A stretch of 64,000 nt of DNA from Streptomyces chartreusis NRRL 3882 (GTDB taxonomy: Bacteria > Actinomycetota > Actinomycetes > Streptomycetales > Streptomycetaceae), in NCBI RefSeq assembly GCF_900236475.1, contig NZ_LT963352.1, forward strand, positions 6,824,001 to 6,888,000, written 5' to 3'. Below the pieces are notes generated by a model. It was not told the origin of the DNA. It made no database searches and worked only from the letters and a program-made list of their open reading frames with translations. Below are positions 1-7,908 of this stretch, in pieces. Position 1 is the first letter of the stretch, and every line of letters starts with the position of its first letter. The position numbers and the translations under genes were made by a program.

Positions 1-396
1 GACGTCGTCTTCTTCCGCCATCTGGTGAGCGACGACGGCTCGGTGCGCCACACCGGTGACAACCTCGTGGGCGGTGTCGGCCAGGGCGGCGACGACGAGG
101 CGATCCTCGTCGACCTCTCGCGCGTCCCGGTCCACATCGACCAGATCGTCTTCACCGTGAACTCCTTCACGGGGCAGACGTTCCAGGAGGTGCAGAACGC
201 GTTCTGCCGCCTGGTCGACGAGACCAACGGCCAGGAGCTCGCCCGCTACACCCTGGCCGGCGGCGGCCAGTACACGGCCCAGATCATGGCCAAGGTGCAC
301 CGCTCGGGCCCGGGCTGGACGATGACGGCCCTCGGCAACCCGGCCAACGGCCGCACCTTCCAGGACCTGATGCCGGCGATCCTGCCCGTCCTCTGA
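1..396 (+). CDS. TerD-family stress protein, C-terminal part (5' end outside window)
   Basis: The reading frame is open from base 1 and stops at 394-396, so only the last 131 residues are present; the GTG at 25 is internal and not the start. The sequence has the TerD signature of an acidic beta-sandwich protein: DLSRVPVHIDQIVFTVN, then FQEVQNAFCRLVD, then LARYTLAGGGQYTAQIMAKVHR. TerD proteins are about 190 residues long, bind calcium, and belong to the tellurite and general stress gene set; the molecular role is not settled. The next gene also starts with a TerD domain, and a TerC-type gene follows, so this is the end of a ter cluster. A strong hairpin lies just after the stop. Confidence 0.93.
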   Translation, partial: DVVFFRHLVSDDGSVRHTGDNLVGGVGQGGDDEAILVDLSRVPVHIDQIVFTVNSFTGQTFQEVQNAFCRLVDETNGQELARYTLAGGGQYTAQIMAKVHRSGPGWTMTALGNPANGRTFQDLMPAILPVL

Positions 397-404
397 GGCC
401 CGGA

Positions 405-429
405 CCGACCCGCCCGGGGGGCGGGTCGG
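405..429 (+). terminator. Hairpin after the TerD gene
   Basis: An 11-bp perfect stem (CCGACCCGCCC / GGGCGGGTCGG) with a 3-nt loop begins 9 nt after the stop codon. There is no U-tract, as is usual in Streptomyces. It may end or attenuate transcription before the next ter gene 45 bp further on. Confidence 0.6.
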
Positions 430-473
430 CGAGCGCCACACGACACCACACAACGACACAGGGGGAGAAGGCG

Positions 474-2489
474 ATGACGGCCGAGCTGGTGCGGGGGCAG
501 AACCACCCGCTCTCCCAGGCCCGTCTCGAGATCCGGGTCTCGGCCGGCACGCCGACCGTGGCCGCGGCCGCGCTCAGCGACGAGAACGGCCGGATCCGAG
601 GCGTGGAGTGGGTCGCCCACCCGGGCGCACCCACCCAGCCGGGCCTCGAGGTCTCCCGGCAGGCCGCCGCCGACCATCGCCTCGCCGTGGATCTGGACGC
701 CGTGCCGGAGGACGTCCACCGTGTCGGCGTACTCCTCGCCCTGCCCGCCGCCGGGGCGGGCCCGGCCCGCTTCGGCGCCGTGGCCGCCCCGTTCGTCGCC
801 GTCACCGGCCTCGACGGCGCCGAGATCGCCAGCTACACCATCACCGGCCTGGAAGCCGAGTCGGCGGTCGTCGCCCTGGAGCTCTACCGCCGGCAGGGCG
901 CCTGGAAGGTGCGCGCCGTCGGCCAGGGCTACGCGGGCGGCCTCGCCGAACTCCTCACCGACCAGGGGCTGCCCCAGGCCCGCCTGCTCGCCGGCAGTAT
1001 CGACGACGCGGTCGCCCAGGGGCTGGCCCGCTCGGTGCAGGCGCCGCCGCGCACGGCGGACGGCGACCGCTCCCGGCAGACGGCGGCCCCGGCCCTCGGC
1101 CCCGACCAGGGCGGCACCCTGCCGCAGCCGGGCCAGGCACCACCGATGTCGCCGTACGGCGGCCAGACGCCCGGCGGGGCGGGGGAGCCCGCGCCGCAGA
1201 CGCCGTCGTATCCCGGCGCGGCGCCGGACCCCAACGCCGTCACCCAGCCGTCCACGCCCCCCGCGGGCGGCTCGATCGACTACAGCCACCCGCGCCGCCA
1301 GAACGCCGCTCCGCCCCCGCCGCCGCCCACCGCACCCCCGGCCGCACCCGGGCAGCCCGCACAGCCCGTCGCGGGCGACGCGACCGGATGGTCCATGGAC
1401 GAGCGTCTCTACAACCAGGTGTGGGGCATGTTCGAGGACCTGGCCCGCAGCACCGCCGCCTATCGCAGCGCCGTCGACTTCGCCGAGTCCCGCATGGACA
1501 AGGAGCTGGAGCAAGTCCTCTCCGACCCGCGCAGCCGGATCGGCGGACAGGGCGACGCCGCCCGCGAGGCGGCCCGCGCCCGGCACGACCAGCTCGTCGC
1601 CCAGGCCGGCGAGGCCCTCGACCGGGACCTCACCCAGCTCACGGCCGAGGCCGAGGTCGTCGAACCGGCCCTCCCACCGGCGTACGCCCGCTGGGACAGC
1701 CCCGTCTGGCACGCCTACCGGGTACCGATGGAGATCCCCATGGCCCTGCGCCTGGGCGACCTCCATCTCCCCGAAGCCGACCGGATCCGCATCCCGATGC
1801 TGGTCCGGCTGCCGCTGGAGCGCGGCCTGTGGATCGACAGCGGCCGGACCGGATCGTCCGACGGTTCGTTCGCGGACTCGCACGCCCTGGGGCGTCTCGC
1901 CCTGGAGACGGCGGTCGCGCACGCGGCCCGGCTGCTCGCCGTCTACCCGGCGGGGGAGTTCACCGTCCACGTCATCGACCCGGCCGGCTCGGGCGCGCAG
2001 CCGCTCGCGCCCCTCGTGCAGACCGGTGTGCTCGCGGCTCCGCCCGCGCTCGGCGCCGCAGGGGTGGCCGACGTGCTGAGCCGGCTCACCCAGCGGGTCG
2101 ACCTGGTGCAGATGGCAGTACGGGGAGGGGCCGCCGACTCCCTCCCGCCGGGCTTCGACACCTCCCAGCAGCTGCTGATCGTCAACGACTTCCCGCACGG
2201 CTTCGACGACCGCGCCGTGAACCAGCTGCGCTACCTCGCCGACGAGGGCCCCGCCTTCGGTGTCCATCTGATGATGGTCGCCGACCGCGAGGAGTCGTCC
2301 GGATACGGGCCTTTGCTCGACCCCCTGTGGCGTTCGCTGCTGCGACTGACCCCCGTGCCCGACGATCACCTTGCCGACCCGTGGGTCGGTCATGCCTGGA
2401 CGTACGAGCCCTCACTCGTGCCGCCGGGCAGCCAGGTCCTCCAGCAGGTGCTCACCCAGGTCGCGGCAGCCCGCATCAAGTATGCGTAA
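474..2489 (+). CDS. TerD-domain protein fused to a degenerate FtsK/HerA-like domain
   Basis: A 671-residue protein. ATG at 474 has GGGGGAG just upstream. Residues about 1-170 resemble a TerD beta-sandwich (RLEIRVSAG, AVDLDAVPEDVHRVGVLLAL, ITGLEAESAVVALELYRR). About 190-300 is a Pro/Gly/Gln-rich linker. About 305-395 is charged and helical (WSMDERLYNQVWGMFEDLAR). The last 270 residues look like an FtsK/SpoIIIE or HerA-type NTPase core, but the expected P-loop position reads GLWIDSGRTGSSDGS near residue 452, without GxGK[ST], and the expected Walker B strand reads LLIVNDF near 567, without the DE pair. TerD fusions to such ATPases are known from comparative genomics of ter loci; that this copy does not hydrolyse ATP is my inference. 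It sits between a TerD gene and terC. The FtsK relationship is judged by eye and could be wrong. Confidence 0.75.
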   Translation: MTAELVRGQNHPLSQARLEIRVSAGTPTVAAAALSDENGRIRGVEWVAHPGAPTQPGLEVSRQAAADHRLAVDLDAVPEDVHRVGVLLALPAAGAGPARFGAVAAPFVAVTGLDGAEIASYTITGLEAESAVVALELYRRQGAWKVRAVGQGYAGGLAELLTDQGLPQARLLAGSIDDAVAQGLARSVQAPPRTADGDRSRQTAAPALGPDQGGTLPQPGQAPPMSPYGGQTPGGAGEPAPQTPSYPGAAPDPNAVTQPSTPPAGGSIDYSHPRRQNAAPPPPPPTAPPAAPGQPAQPVAGDATGWSMDERLYNQVWGMFEDLARSTAAYRSAVDFAESRMDKELEQVLSDPRSRIGGQGDAAREAARARHDQLVAQAGEALDRDLTQLTAEAEVVEPALPPAYARWDSPVWHAYRVPMEIPMALRLGDLHLPEADRIRIPMLVRLPLERGLWIDSGRTGSSDGSFADSHALGRLALETAVAHAARLLAVYPAGEFTVHVIDPAGSGAQPLAPLVQTGVLAAPPALGAAGVADVLSRLTQRVDLVQMAVRGGAADSLPPGFDTSQQLLIVNDFPHGFDDRAVNQLRYLADEGPAFGVHLMMVADREESSGYGPLLDPLWRSLLRLTPVPDDHLADPWVGHAWTYEPSLVPPGSQVLQQVLTQVAAARIKYA

Positions 2490-2531
2490 AGTGCCCTGAC
2501 CAGGGATTTTGGCCTTTCTTTTGCCAATCGC

Positions 2532-2561
2532 TTTACCTGTTCTTGGTGATTGGGGTACTGT
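2532..2561 (+). promoter_or_regulatory. Possible promoter for the TerC riboswitch transcript
   Basis: TTTACC (2532-2537) and TACTGT (2556-2561) are 18 nt apart, and the predicted start would fall about 5 nt before the probable riboswitch. The hexamers are only partial matches, so this is suggestive. Confidence 0.35.
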
Positions 2562-2570
2562 TGACGGCAC

Positions 2571-2666
2571 GGAGGGGAGTACTCCCTGTCTGCTGCGGCG
2601 TACCCGTCAATACGGATCAGGCCAGATCCCGGGGCGTCGGCCCATCCCTGGGTGGAAGAGACCTCC
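2571..2666 (+). promoter_or_regulatory. Probable yybP-ykoY (manganese) riboswitch
   Basis: The 5' side starts with GGAGGGGAGTA and the 3' side ends with GAAGAGACCTCC. These match the two most conserved blocks of the yybP-ykoY family (GGGGAGUA near the 5' end, GAGACC near the 3' end). GGAGG (2571-2575) pairs with CCTCC (2662-2666) to make the closing P1 stem of a roughly 96-nt element, with several internal G/C-rich helices. The family senses Mn2+ and very often precedes terC-like, yybP or mntP genes, and the next gene here is TerC-type. I could not run a covariance model. Confidence 0.72.
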
Positions 2667-2712
2667 GGCAGCGACGACGCTGACATTTGCCGTTACGACT
2701 GCCGGAGGCGCA

Positions 2713-3714
2713 GTGGATGTTTCCGTGACCCTATGGGTCCTGACCATCGTGGGGCTCGCCGCCCTGATCGCGGTCGACTTCTTCATCGGCCGCAAGCCGC
2801 ACGACGTATCGATCAAGGAAGCCGGGATCTGGACGGTCGTCTGGATCGTCCTCGCCGCGCTCTTCGGACTCGGCCTGCTGGTGTTCGGCGGAGGCCAGCC
2901 CGCCGGCGAGTTCTTCGCGGGCTTCATCACCGAGAAGTCGCTGAGCGTCGACAACCTCTTCGTCTTCGTCCTGATCATGGCGAAGTTCGCGGTTCCCTCG
3001 CAGTACCAGCAGCGGGTACTCCTGATCGGTGTCCTCATAGCCCTGGTCCTTCGGGCCGTCTTCATCGCCGCCGGCGCGGCGATCATCGCCAGCTTCTCGT
3101 GGGTGTTCTACATCTTCGGCGCCTTCCTCATCTGGACCGCCTGGAAGCTCATCCAGGAGGCCCGGGCGGACGAGGAGGACGAGGAGTTCGAGGAGAACAA
3201 GCTGCTCAAGGCCGCCGAGCGCCGCTTCGGTGTGGCCGACCGCTACCACGGCACCAAGCTGTGGATCCAGGAGAACGGCAAGCGGGTCATGACCCCGATG
3301 CTGGTCGTGATGCTCGCGATCGGCTCTACGGACGTGCTGTTCGCGCTCGACTCCATCCCCGCGATCTTCGGCCTGACGCAGGACCCGTACATCGTCTTCA
3401 CGGCCAACGCGTTCGCCCTGATGGGCCTGCGCCAGCTGTACTTCCTCATCGGCGGCCTGCTGAAGAGGCTGGTCCACCTCAGCTACGGCCTGTCGATCAT
3501 CCTCGGCTTCATCGGCGTGAAGCTGGTGCTGCACGCGCTGCACGAGTCCGGGGTGCACGTGCCCGAGATCAGCATTCCGGTCTCGCTCGGCGTGATCTGC
3601 TCCGTCCTGATCGTCACCACGATCACCAGTCTGCGGGCTTCGAAGAAGCAGGCGGCGGCCGAGGCGGCGCAGGCGCAGAGCGGAGGCGCTCCGAAGGACA
3701 GCATCGACGTCTGA
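2713..3714 (+). CDS. TerC-family integral membrane protein, probable Mn2+ exporter
   Basis: A 333-residue TerC/Alx-family protein. I chose GTG at 2713 (VDVSVTLWVLT) because GGAGG lies 4 nt upstream and the first transmembrane segment starts there; upstream starts would run through the riboswitch. Family marks visible are DFFIGRKPHD, the acidic motif FITEKSLSVDNLFVF in the second segment, and IGSTDVLFALDSIPAIFGLT later, holding the conserved membrane Asp residues thought to bind the metal. A soluble acidic loop (EARADEEDEEFEENK) separates the two membrane halves. Proteins of this family export manganese and help metallate exported enzymes. The probable Mn riboswitch upstream fits induction by excess manganese. 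Confidence 0.93.
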   Translation: MDVSVTLWVLTIVGLAALIAVDFFIGRKPHDVSIKEAGIWTVVWIVLAALFGLGLLVFGGGQPAGEFFAGFITEKSLSVDNLFVFVLIMAKFAVPSQYQQRVLLIGVLIALVLRAVFIAAGAAIIASFSWVFYIFGAFLIWTAWKLIQEARADEEDEEFEENKLLKAAERRFGVADRYHGTKLWIQENGKRVMTPMLVVMLAIGSTDVLFALDSIPAIFGLTQDPYIVFTANAFALMGLRQLYFLIGGLLKRLVHLSYGLSIILGFIGVKLVLHALHESGVHVPEISIPVSLGVICSVLIVTTITSLRASKKQAAAEAAQAQSGGAPKDSIDV

Positions 3715-3740
3715 CCACGTCGGACGTAGGAACAACCATC

Positions 3741-3783
3741 ACCGGGACCGGTGGTCGGCGAATTGCCGACCGCCGGTCCCGGT
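3741..3783 (+). terminator. Terminator after TerC gene
   Basis: A long stem, ACCGGGACCGG(T)GGTCGGC with its complement GCCGACC(G)CCGGTCCCGGT around AATT, followed by GCTTGCTTGTTCC. It starts 26 nt after the terC stop. Confidence 0.8.
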
Positions 3784-3845
3784 GCTTGCTTGTTCCTTGA
3801 GCGCGTTTCCCGGCCTGGGGAACGCCGTGGCCGGCTGGAGGTGCC

Positions 3846-4148
3846 GTGAAGTTCGTACAGATCATCGACTTCGAGACCGAGCGCTTGGACGAGATGGAGC
3901 AGGTGCTCGACGAGGCAGCGAAGCGCTTCGCCGGGCGGCCGGGCGGCCCCACACAGCGGATGCTCCTCAAGGACCGCGACAATCCGCGCCGCTATCTGGC
4001 GCTGATCGAGTTCGATTCCTACGAGGAGGCCATGCGCAACAGCGACGACCCCGAGACCAGCAGGATGGCCGAGCAACTGGGTGCGCTCTGCATCGGCGAG
4101 CGGGTCTACACCAACTGCGACCTCGTGGCCGAGCGCGAACTCGCATAG
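3846..4148 (+). CDS. Small conserved protein, dimeric alpha-beta barrel type
   Basis: A 100-residue protein with a GTG start at 3846; GGAGGT sits 3-4 nt upstream. The pattern is strand-helix-strand-strand-helix-strand (MKFVQIIDFE, then a helix, then RMLLKDRDNPRRYLALIEFDS, a helix, then VYTNCDLVAERELA), which fits a ferredoxin-like dimeric barrel such as the ABM or stress-response families. No catalytic residue can be named. It stands alone between two terminator hairpins. Third-position GC is high and the protein looks intact. The function is unknown; some barrel-fold relatives are monooxygenases or heme-binding proteins, but nothing specific supports that here. Confidence 0.75.
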   Translation: MKFVQIIDFETERLDEMEQVLDEAAKRFAGRPGGPTQRMLLKDRDNPRRYLALIEFDSYEEAMRNSDDPETSRMAEQLGALCIGERVYTNCDLVAERELA

Positions 4149-4168
4149 CCCCGCGGCACGCGCGAAGA

Positions 4169-4199
4169 GGCTCCGCACGACCGGGGTGCGGGGCCCCTT
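4169..4199 (+). terminator. Terminator after small barrel protein
   Basis: GGCTCCGCAC (4169-4178) pairs with GTGCGGGGCC (4186-4195) around GACCGGG, followed by CCTTC. It lies 20 nt after the stop codon. Confidence 0.65.
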
Positions 4200-4220
4200 C
4201 ACGTCTGCGACGATCACTGC

Positions 4221-5321
4221 ATGATCGCTCGGCGCAGGCCGCTCACGGCACAGTGGACGACCCTGGTGCCCCTGCTCGCGGCCGTGCTGCTGATCTTCAC
4301 CTGGGGGCGCGATCTGCCGGCCGCGGTCGTCGCGCTGGTGACCCTGGTCCTCGCGGGAGCCGTCCTGGCCGCCGTGCACCACGCCGAGGTGGTGGCGCAC
4401 CGGGTCGGCGAACCGTTCGGCAGCCTCGTCCTCGCCGTGGCTGTCACGATCATCGAGGTCGCCCTCATCGTCACCCTGATGGCCGACGGCGGGGGCAAGA
4501 GCTCGACACTGGCCCGCGACACGGTCTTCGCAGCCGTGATGATCACCTGCAACGGCATCGTCGGCATCTGCCTCCTGGTCGCCTCCCTGCGGCACGGTAC
4601 GGCCGTCTTCAACCCCGAGGGCACCGGCGCCGCACTCGCGACCGTCGCCACCCTGGCCACGCTCAGCCTGGTCCTGCCGACGTTCACCACGAGCAAGCCG
4701 GGCCCTGAATTCTCCACCGTCCAGCTGACCTTCGCCGCGCTCTCGTCACTGGTCCTGTACGGACTGTTCGTCGCGACGCAGACCGTACGGCACCGGGACT
4801 ACTTCCTGCCGATCACCCGGCAGGGCGAGGTGATCAGCGCGGAGGAGCACGCGGCGGTGCCGTCCGCCCGTACGGCCCTGATCAGCCTGGGGCTGCTCGG
4901 CCTGGCTCTGGTCGGGGTGGTCGGCCTGGCCAAAGGGGTGTCGCCCACCATCGAGTCCGGGGTGGAGGCCGCCGGGCTGCACCACGCCGTCGTGGGTGTG
5001 ATCATCGCGCTGCTGGTGCTGCTCCCGGAGACCATCGCCGCGCTGCGCTCAGCCCGCCGCGACCGTGTGCAGACCAGCCTGAACCTCGCCCTCGGCTCGG
5101 CCATGGCCAGCATCGGCCTGACCATCCCAGCGGTCGCGCTCGCCTCGGTCTGGCTGTCCGGCCCGCTGGTGCTCGGCCTCGGCGCCACGCACATGGTGCT
5201 GCTCGCCCTGACCGTGGTGGTGGCCTCGCTGACCGTGGTACCGGGCCGGGCCACGCCGCTCCAGGGCGGGGTCCATCTGGTGCTGTTCGCGGCGTATCTG
5301 GAGCTTGCGATCAACCCGTAG
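4221..5321 (+). CDS. chaA: ChaA-type Ca2+(Na+)/H+ antiporter
   Basis: A 366-residue protein with about eleven hydrophobic segments. It has the two repeats of the CaCA exchanger superfamily: GEPFGSLVLAVAVTIIEVA (residues about 62-80) in the first half and LLPETIAALRSARRD followed by SLNLALGSAMASIGLT in the second. The conserved acidic residues in the EVA and PET segments are those that bind the cation. Length and the long central loop (HRDYFLPITRQGEVISAEEH) agree with ChaA rather than YrbG/CAX-type members. It would exchange cytosolic calcium or sodium for protons. It is monocistronic, between a terminator and a convergent transporter gene. The exact cation cannot be read from the sequence. 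Confidence 0.9.
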   Translation: MIARRRPLTAQWTTLVPLLAAVLLIFTWGRDLPAAVVALVTLVLAGAVLAAVHHAEVVAHRVGEPFGSLVLAVAVTIIEVALIVTLMADGGGKSSTLARDTVFAAVMITCNGIVGICLLVASLRHGTAVFNPEGTGAALATVATLATLSLVLPTFTTSKPGPEFSTVQLTFAALSSLVLYGLFVATQTVRHRDYFLPITRQGEVISAEEHAAVPSARTALISLGLLGLALVGVVGLAKGVSPTIESGVEAAGLHHAVVGVIIALLVLLPETIAALRSARRDRVQTSLNLALGSAMASIGLTIPAVALASVWLSGPLVLGLGATHMVLLALTVVVASLTVVPGRATPLQGGVHLVLFAAYLELAINP

Positions 5322-5346
5322 ACGCTCGCCGTGGGCGCGCGAAAAC

Positions 5347-5374
5347 GCGTGAACGCTCACGCAAGCGTTTACGC
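5347..5374. promoter_or_regulatory. LacI-type operator-like palindrome between convergent genes
   Basis: The site GCGTGAACGCT-(6 nt)-AGCGTTTACGC is a near-perfect palindrome with one mismatch. It matches 24 of 28 positions of the palindrome upstream of the LacI gene at 22722-22749, including the central run CGCAAGCGTTTACG. It lies between the 3' ends of chaA and the MHS transporter, so it could equally act as a bidirectional hairpin terminator. Confidence 0.5.
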
Positions 5375-5389
5375 GCATCACAGCAAAGG

Positions 5390-6697
5390 TCATCCCGAAG
5401 CCGGCTCCGCGGCCGCCGTCACCGGCACCGGACGCGTCTCCGGCAGCAGCGCGAAGCACCCCAGGCTGAGCAGCGCGATCGCCGTCAGATACGCGGCCAC
5501 GCCCCAGGGCACCCGCCCGCCCTGCTCGGCCAGCGCCGTCGCCACGATCGGCGTGAGCGCGCCCCCGATGACCCCGCCGAGGTTGTAGCCGACCGCGGCG
5601 CCCGTGCAGCGCACCCGCGGCTCGTACAGCTCCGGCAGATACGCGGCGATCACGGCGAACATCGTGATGAACGCGAGCATCGCACCGAGGAACCCGAGGA
5701 ACATCGGCAGCGGCGCGCCGGTGGCGAGGAGCGCGACCATCGGGAACATCCAGAGGGCGGCGGCCGCGCATCCGGCCAGGCACAGGGGACGTCGGCCGTA
5801 CCGGTCTCCGAGCAGCGCCACCAGCGGCGTGAGCGCGCCCTTCACGACCACCGCGCCCATGATGCAGGTCAGCATGACGCTGCGGCTCACCCCGAGCCGT
5901 TCCGTCCCGTAGGCGAGTGACCAGGTCGTCACGGTGTAGAAGATCGCATATCCGATCGCGAGTGCACCGCCGGTCAGCAGCAGGAGCCGCCAGTGGTCGC
6001 GCAGGACCTCGACGAGCGGCACGCGCGCGTGGTCGTCGATCTCGAGGAAGCTGGGGCTCTCGGCGAGCGACGAACGCAGCCACAGCCCCACGACGGCCAG
6101 CACCCCTGCCGCCCAGAACGGCACCCGCCACCCCCATGAGGCGAACTGCGCCTCGGACAGCGTCGCCGACAGCCCCAGCACCACGCCGTTGGCGAGCAGG
6201 AACCCCAGCGCGGGCCCGACCTGCGGGAAGCTCGACCACAGCCCGCGCCGCCCGGCCGGGGCGTGCTCCACCGTCAGCAGCACGGCCCCGCCCCACTCCC
6301 CGCCGAGCCCCAGCCCCTGGAGGAAACGCAGCACCAGCAGCAGCAGCGGAGCGACCACGCCGATCGTCTCGTACGTCGGCACGCAGCCGACCGCGACCGT
6401 GGAGGCACCGGTCAGCAGGAGGGAGGCGACGAGGACCGGCCGCCGCCCGTGCCGGTCCCCGATGTGCCCGAACAGCACCGACCCCAGCGGCCGCGCGATG
6501 AAGCCCACGCCGAAGGTGGCGAAGGCGGCCAGCGTCCCCGCCACCGGCGAGAAGGTCGGGAAGAACAGCGGCCCCAGGATCAGGGCCGCCGCGGTGCCGT
6601 AGACGAAGAAGTCGTAGAACTCGATGGCGGTGCCGGCGAGCGATGCGGCCGCGAGGCGCGGCATGGAAGGTGCCCTTACGGTGCGTACGTCGTGCAT
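5390..6697 (-). CDS. MFS transporter, metabolite:H+ symporter (MHS) family
   Basis: A 435-residue protein with twelve hydrophobic segments. It has MHS (ProP/ShiA/KgtP-like) family marks: SLAGTAIEFYDFFVYGTAAAL in the first segment, GHIGDRHGRRP in the loop between segments 2 and 3, and RFLQGLGLGGEWGGAVLL in segment 4. The family imports organic acids, osmolytes or shikimate with protons; the substrate cannot be told. ATG at 6697 is used; a second ATG at 6664 (MPRLAAASL) begins closer to the first segment and has a weak AAGGG upstream, so the true start may be there. It converges with chaA and lies next to an operator-like palindrome. Confidence 0.9.
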   Translation of the reverse strand: MHDVRTVRAPSMPRLAAASLAGTAIEFYDFFVYGTAAALILGPLFFPTFSPVAGTLAAFATFGVGFIARPLGSVLFGHIGDRHGRRPVLVASLLLTGASTVAVGCVPTYETIGVVAPLLLLVLRFLQGLGLGGEWGGAVLLTVEHAPAGRRGLWSSFPQVGPALGFLLANGVVLGLSATLSEAQFASWGWRVPFWAAGVLAVVGLWLRSSLAESPSFLEIDDHARVPLVEVLRDHWRLLLLTGGALAIGYAIFYTVTTWSLAYGTERLGVSRSVMLTCIMGAVVVKGALTPLVALLGDRYGRRPLCLAGCAAAALWMFPMVALLATGAPLPMFLGFLGAMLAFITMFAVIAAYLPELYEPRVRCTGAAVGYNLGGVIGGALTPIVATALAEQGGRVPWGVAAYLTAIALLSLGCFALLPETRPVPVTAAAEPASG

Positions 6698-6758
6698 GCC
6701 GCGTCAACTACCCACCGTGACGCCGGGTTACGGGGGCGCGCGGAGGCCGCTGGGGCCC

Positions 6759-7805
6759 TCAGTACGTGACCGTGATGCGCCGGGCCGGTCCGTCCACGCG
6801 CACGGTGCCGCCGTACGGGATCACCAGCTGCGGATCGGTGTGCCCGAAGTCCACGTCGAAGACGATCGTGGCGTCGGGGGCATAGGTACGCATGGCGCGC
6901 AGCACGGCCTCACGCTGGTCGGACGCGTAACCAGTGGCCTCCTGAGGGCTGTTGGGGTGCTCGAAGGACCAGGTCTTCGGGCGGCCCATCAGCAGGGCGG
7001 AGAAGCGCCGCAGCAGTCCGCGCTCGCCCATGTTCCGCAGGGTGCGGAAGACCTCCGTGGCGCTCGGCATGTCCTCGGAGGTCTCCAGGAGCAGCACGCC
7101 ACCGTCGTACACCGACAGATCGTGTGCGATCTCCCGGTCGGCCATCAGCAGCCAGCCGAGGATCTCCAGGCATCCGCCCCAACTGCGGCCCTCGATCACG
7201 CGGTCGGCGTTGACCCAGGTCCAGCCGGTCCCGGGCCGGGTCTGCGGCTCCGCGTCGAAGGTCGCCGGGTCCGCCCAGTCCCGGTCGATGTCACGCCACC
7301 GCTCGGCGGGCCGCAGCTCGTAGGGGCCCGAGGTGAACAACGCGGCGCGCAGGGACTCGGCGGTCTGCGGGTGCATGGCTCCGGGGCGCCCCAGCTCGCA
7401 CATGACGCTCCCGCCGTGGAAGCAGACGATGCCGCTGTTGTGGAGGTAGGTGAGCAGGTTCGTGTTGTCGCTCATCCCGAAGAACGGCTTCGGATTCGCC
7501 TGGATCAACTCCCTGTCCAGGTACGGCAGCACGGTGATCTGGTCGTCCCCGCCGATCGACGCGATGACCGCCTTGATGTCCGGGTCGGCGAAGGCCGCGT
7601 GGATGTCGTCGGCCCGCTCCTGCGGCGTGGAGCCCATCGTGCGGGTCGCCGGGTACTCGACCGGCTCCAGCCCGTACTCCTTGCGCAGCCGTTCCAGGCC
7701 CAGCTCGTAGGGGAGCGGGAAGAGCCCCGGCAGGCCCGAGGAGGGCGAGAGCACGGCGATGCGGTCACCGGGTGACGGCTTGGGCGGGTAGGAGAGGCTC
7801 GTCAT
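6759..7805 (-). CDS. S66-family LD-carboxypeptidase / MccF-like peptidase
   Basis: A 348-residue protein matching the full length of the S66 serine peptidases. The nucleophile motif GMSDNTNLLT places Ser112, and the other triad members are most likely Glu241 in LLLETSED and His322 in DFGHTDPQL. IASIGGDDQITVLPYLD and GRSWGGCLEILGWLL are further family blocks. These cytosolic enzymes cleave L,D-peptide bonds of murein tripeptides, or, in the MccF branch, the amide bond of microcin C-like nucleotide peptides. The MccF branch seems closer from the GMSDNT and GGCLE motifs. It is divergent from aroQ with about 100 bp between the starts. Confidence 0.9.
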   Translation of the reverse strand: MTSLSYPPKPSPGDRIAVLSPSSGLPGLFPLPYELGLERLRKEYGLEPVEYPATRTMGSTPQERADDIHAAFADPDIKAVIASIGGDDQITVLPYLDRELIQANPKPFFGMSDNTNLLTYLHNSGIVCFHGGSVMCELGRPGAMHPQTAESLRAALFTSGPYELRPAERWRDIDRDWADPATFDAEPQTRPGTGWTWVNADRVIEGRSWGGCLEILGWLLMADREIAHDLSVYDGGVLLLETSEDMPSATEVFRTLRNMGERGLLRRFSALLMGRPKTWSFEHPNSPQEATGYASDQREAVLRAMRTYAPDATIVFDVDFGHTDPQLVIPYGGTVRVDGPARRITVTY

Positions 7806-7908
7806 GCCGGGAGGCTACGGCCCGGCGGTCCGTCGGCGCACCGTGATAAACCGGGTCCGAGCAGCGGTCCGCCCCGGGCCGCCCGACCGCGAACGGACCG
7901 GAGGAACC

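Noticed and set aside
246..2393. Long reverse-strand open frame of 715 codons opposite the TerD fusion gene
   Set aside because: It is a shadow of the high-GC gene on the other strand: its composition is Gly/Arg/Val-rich and it lacks any domain or ribosome site.
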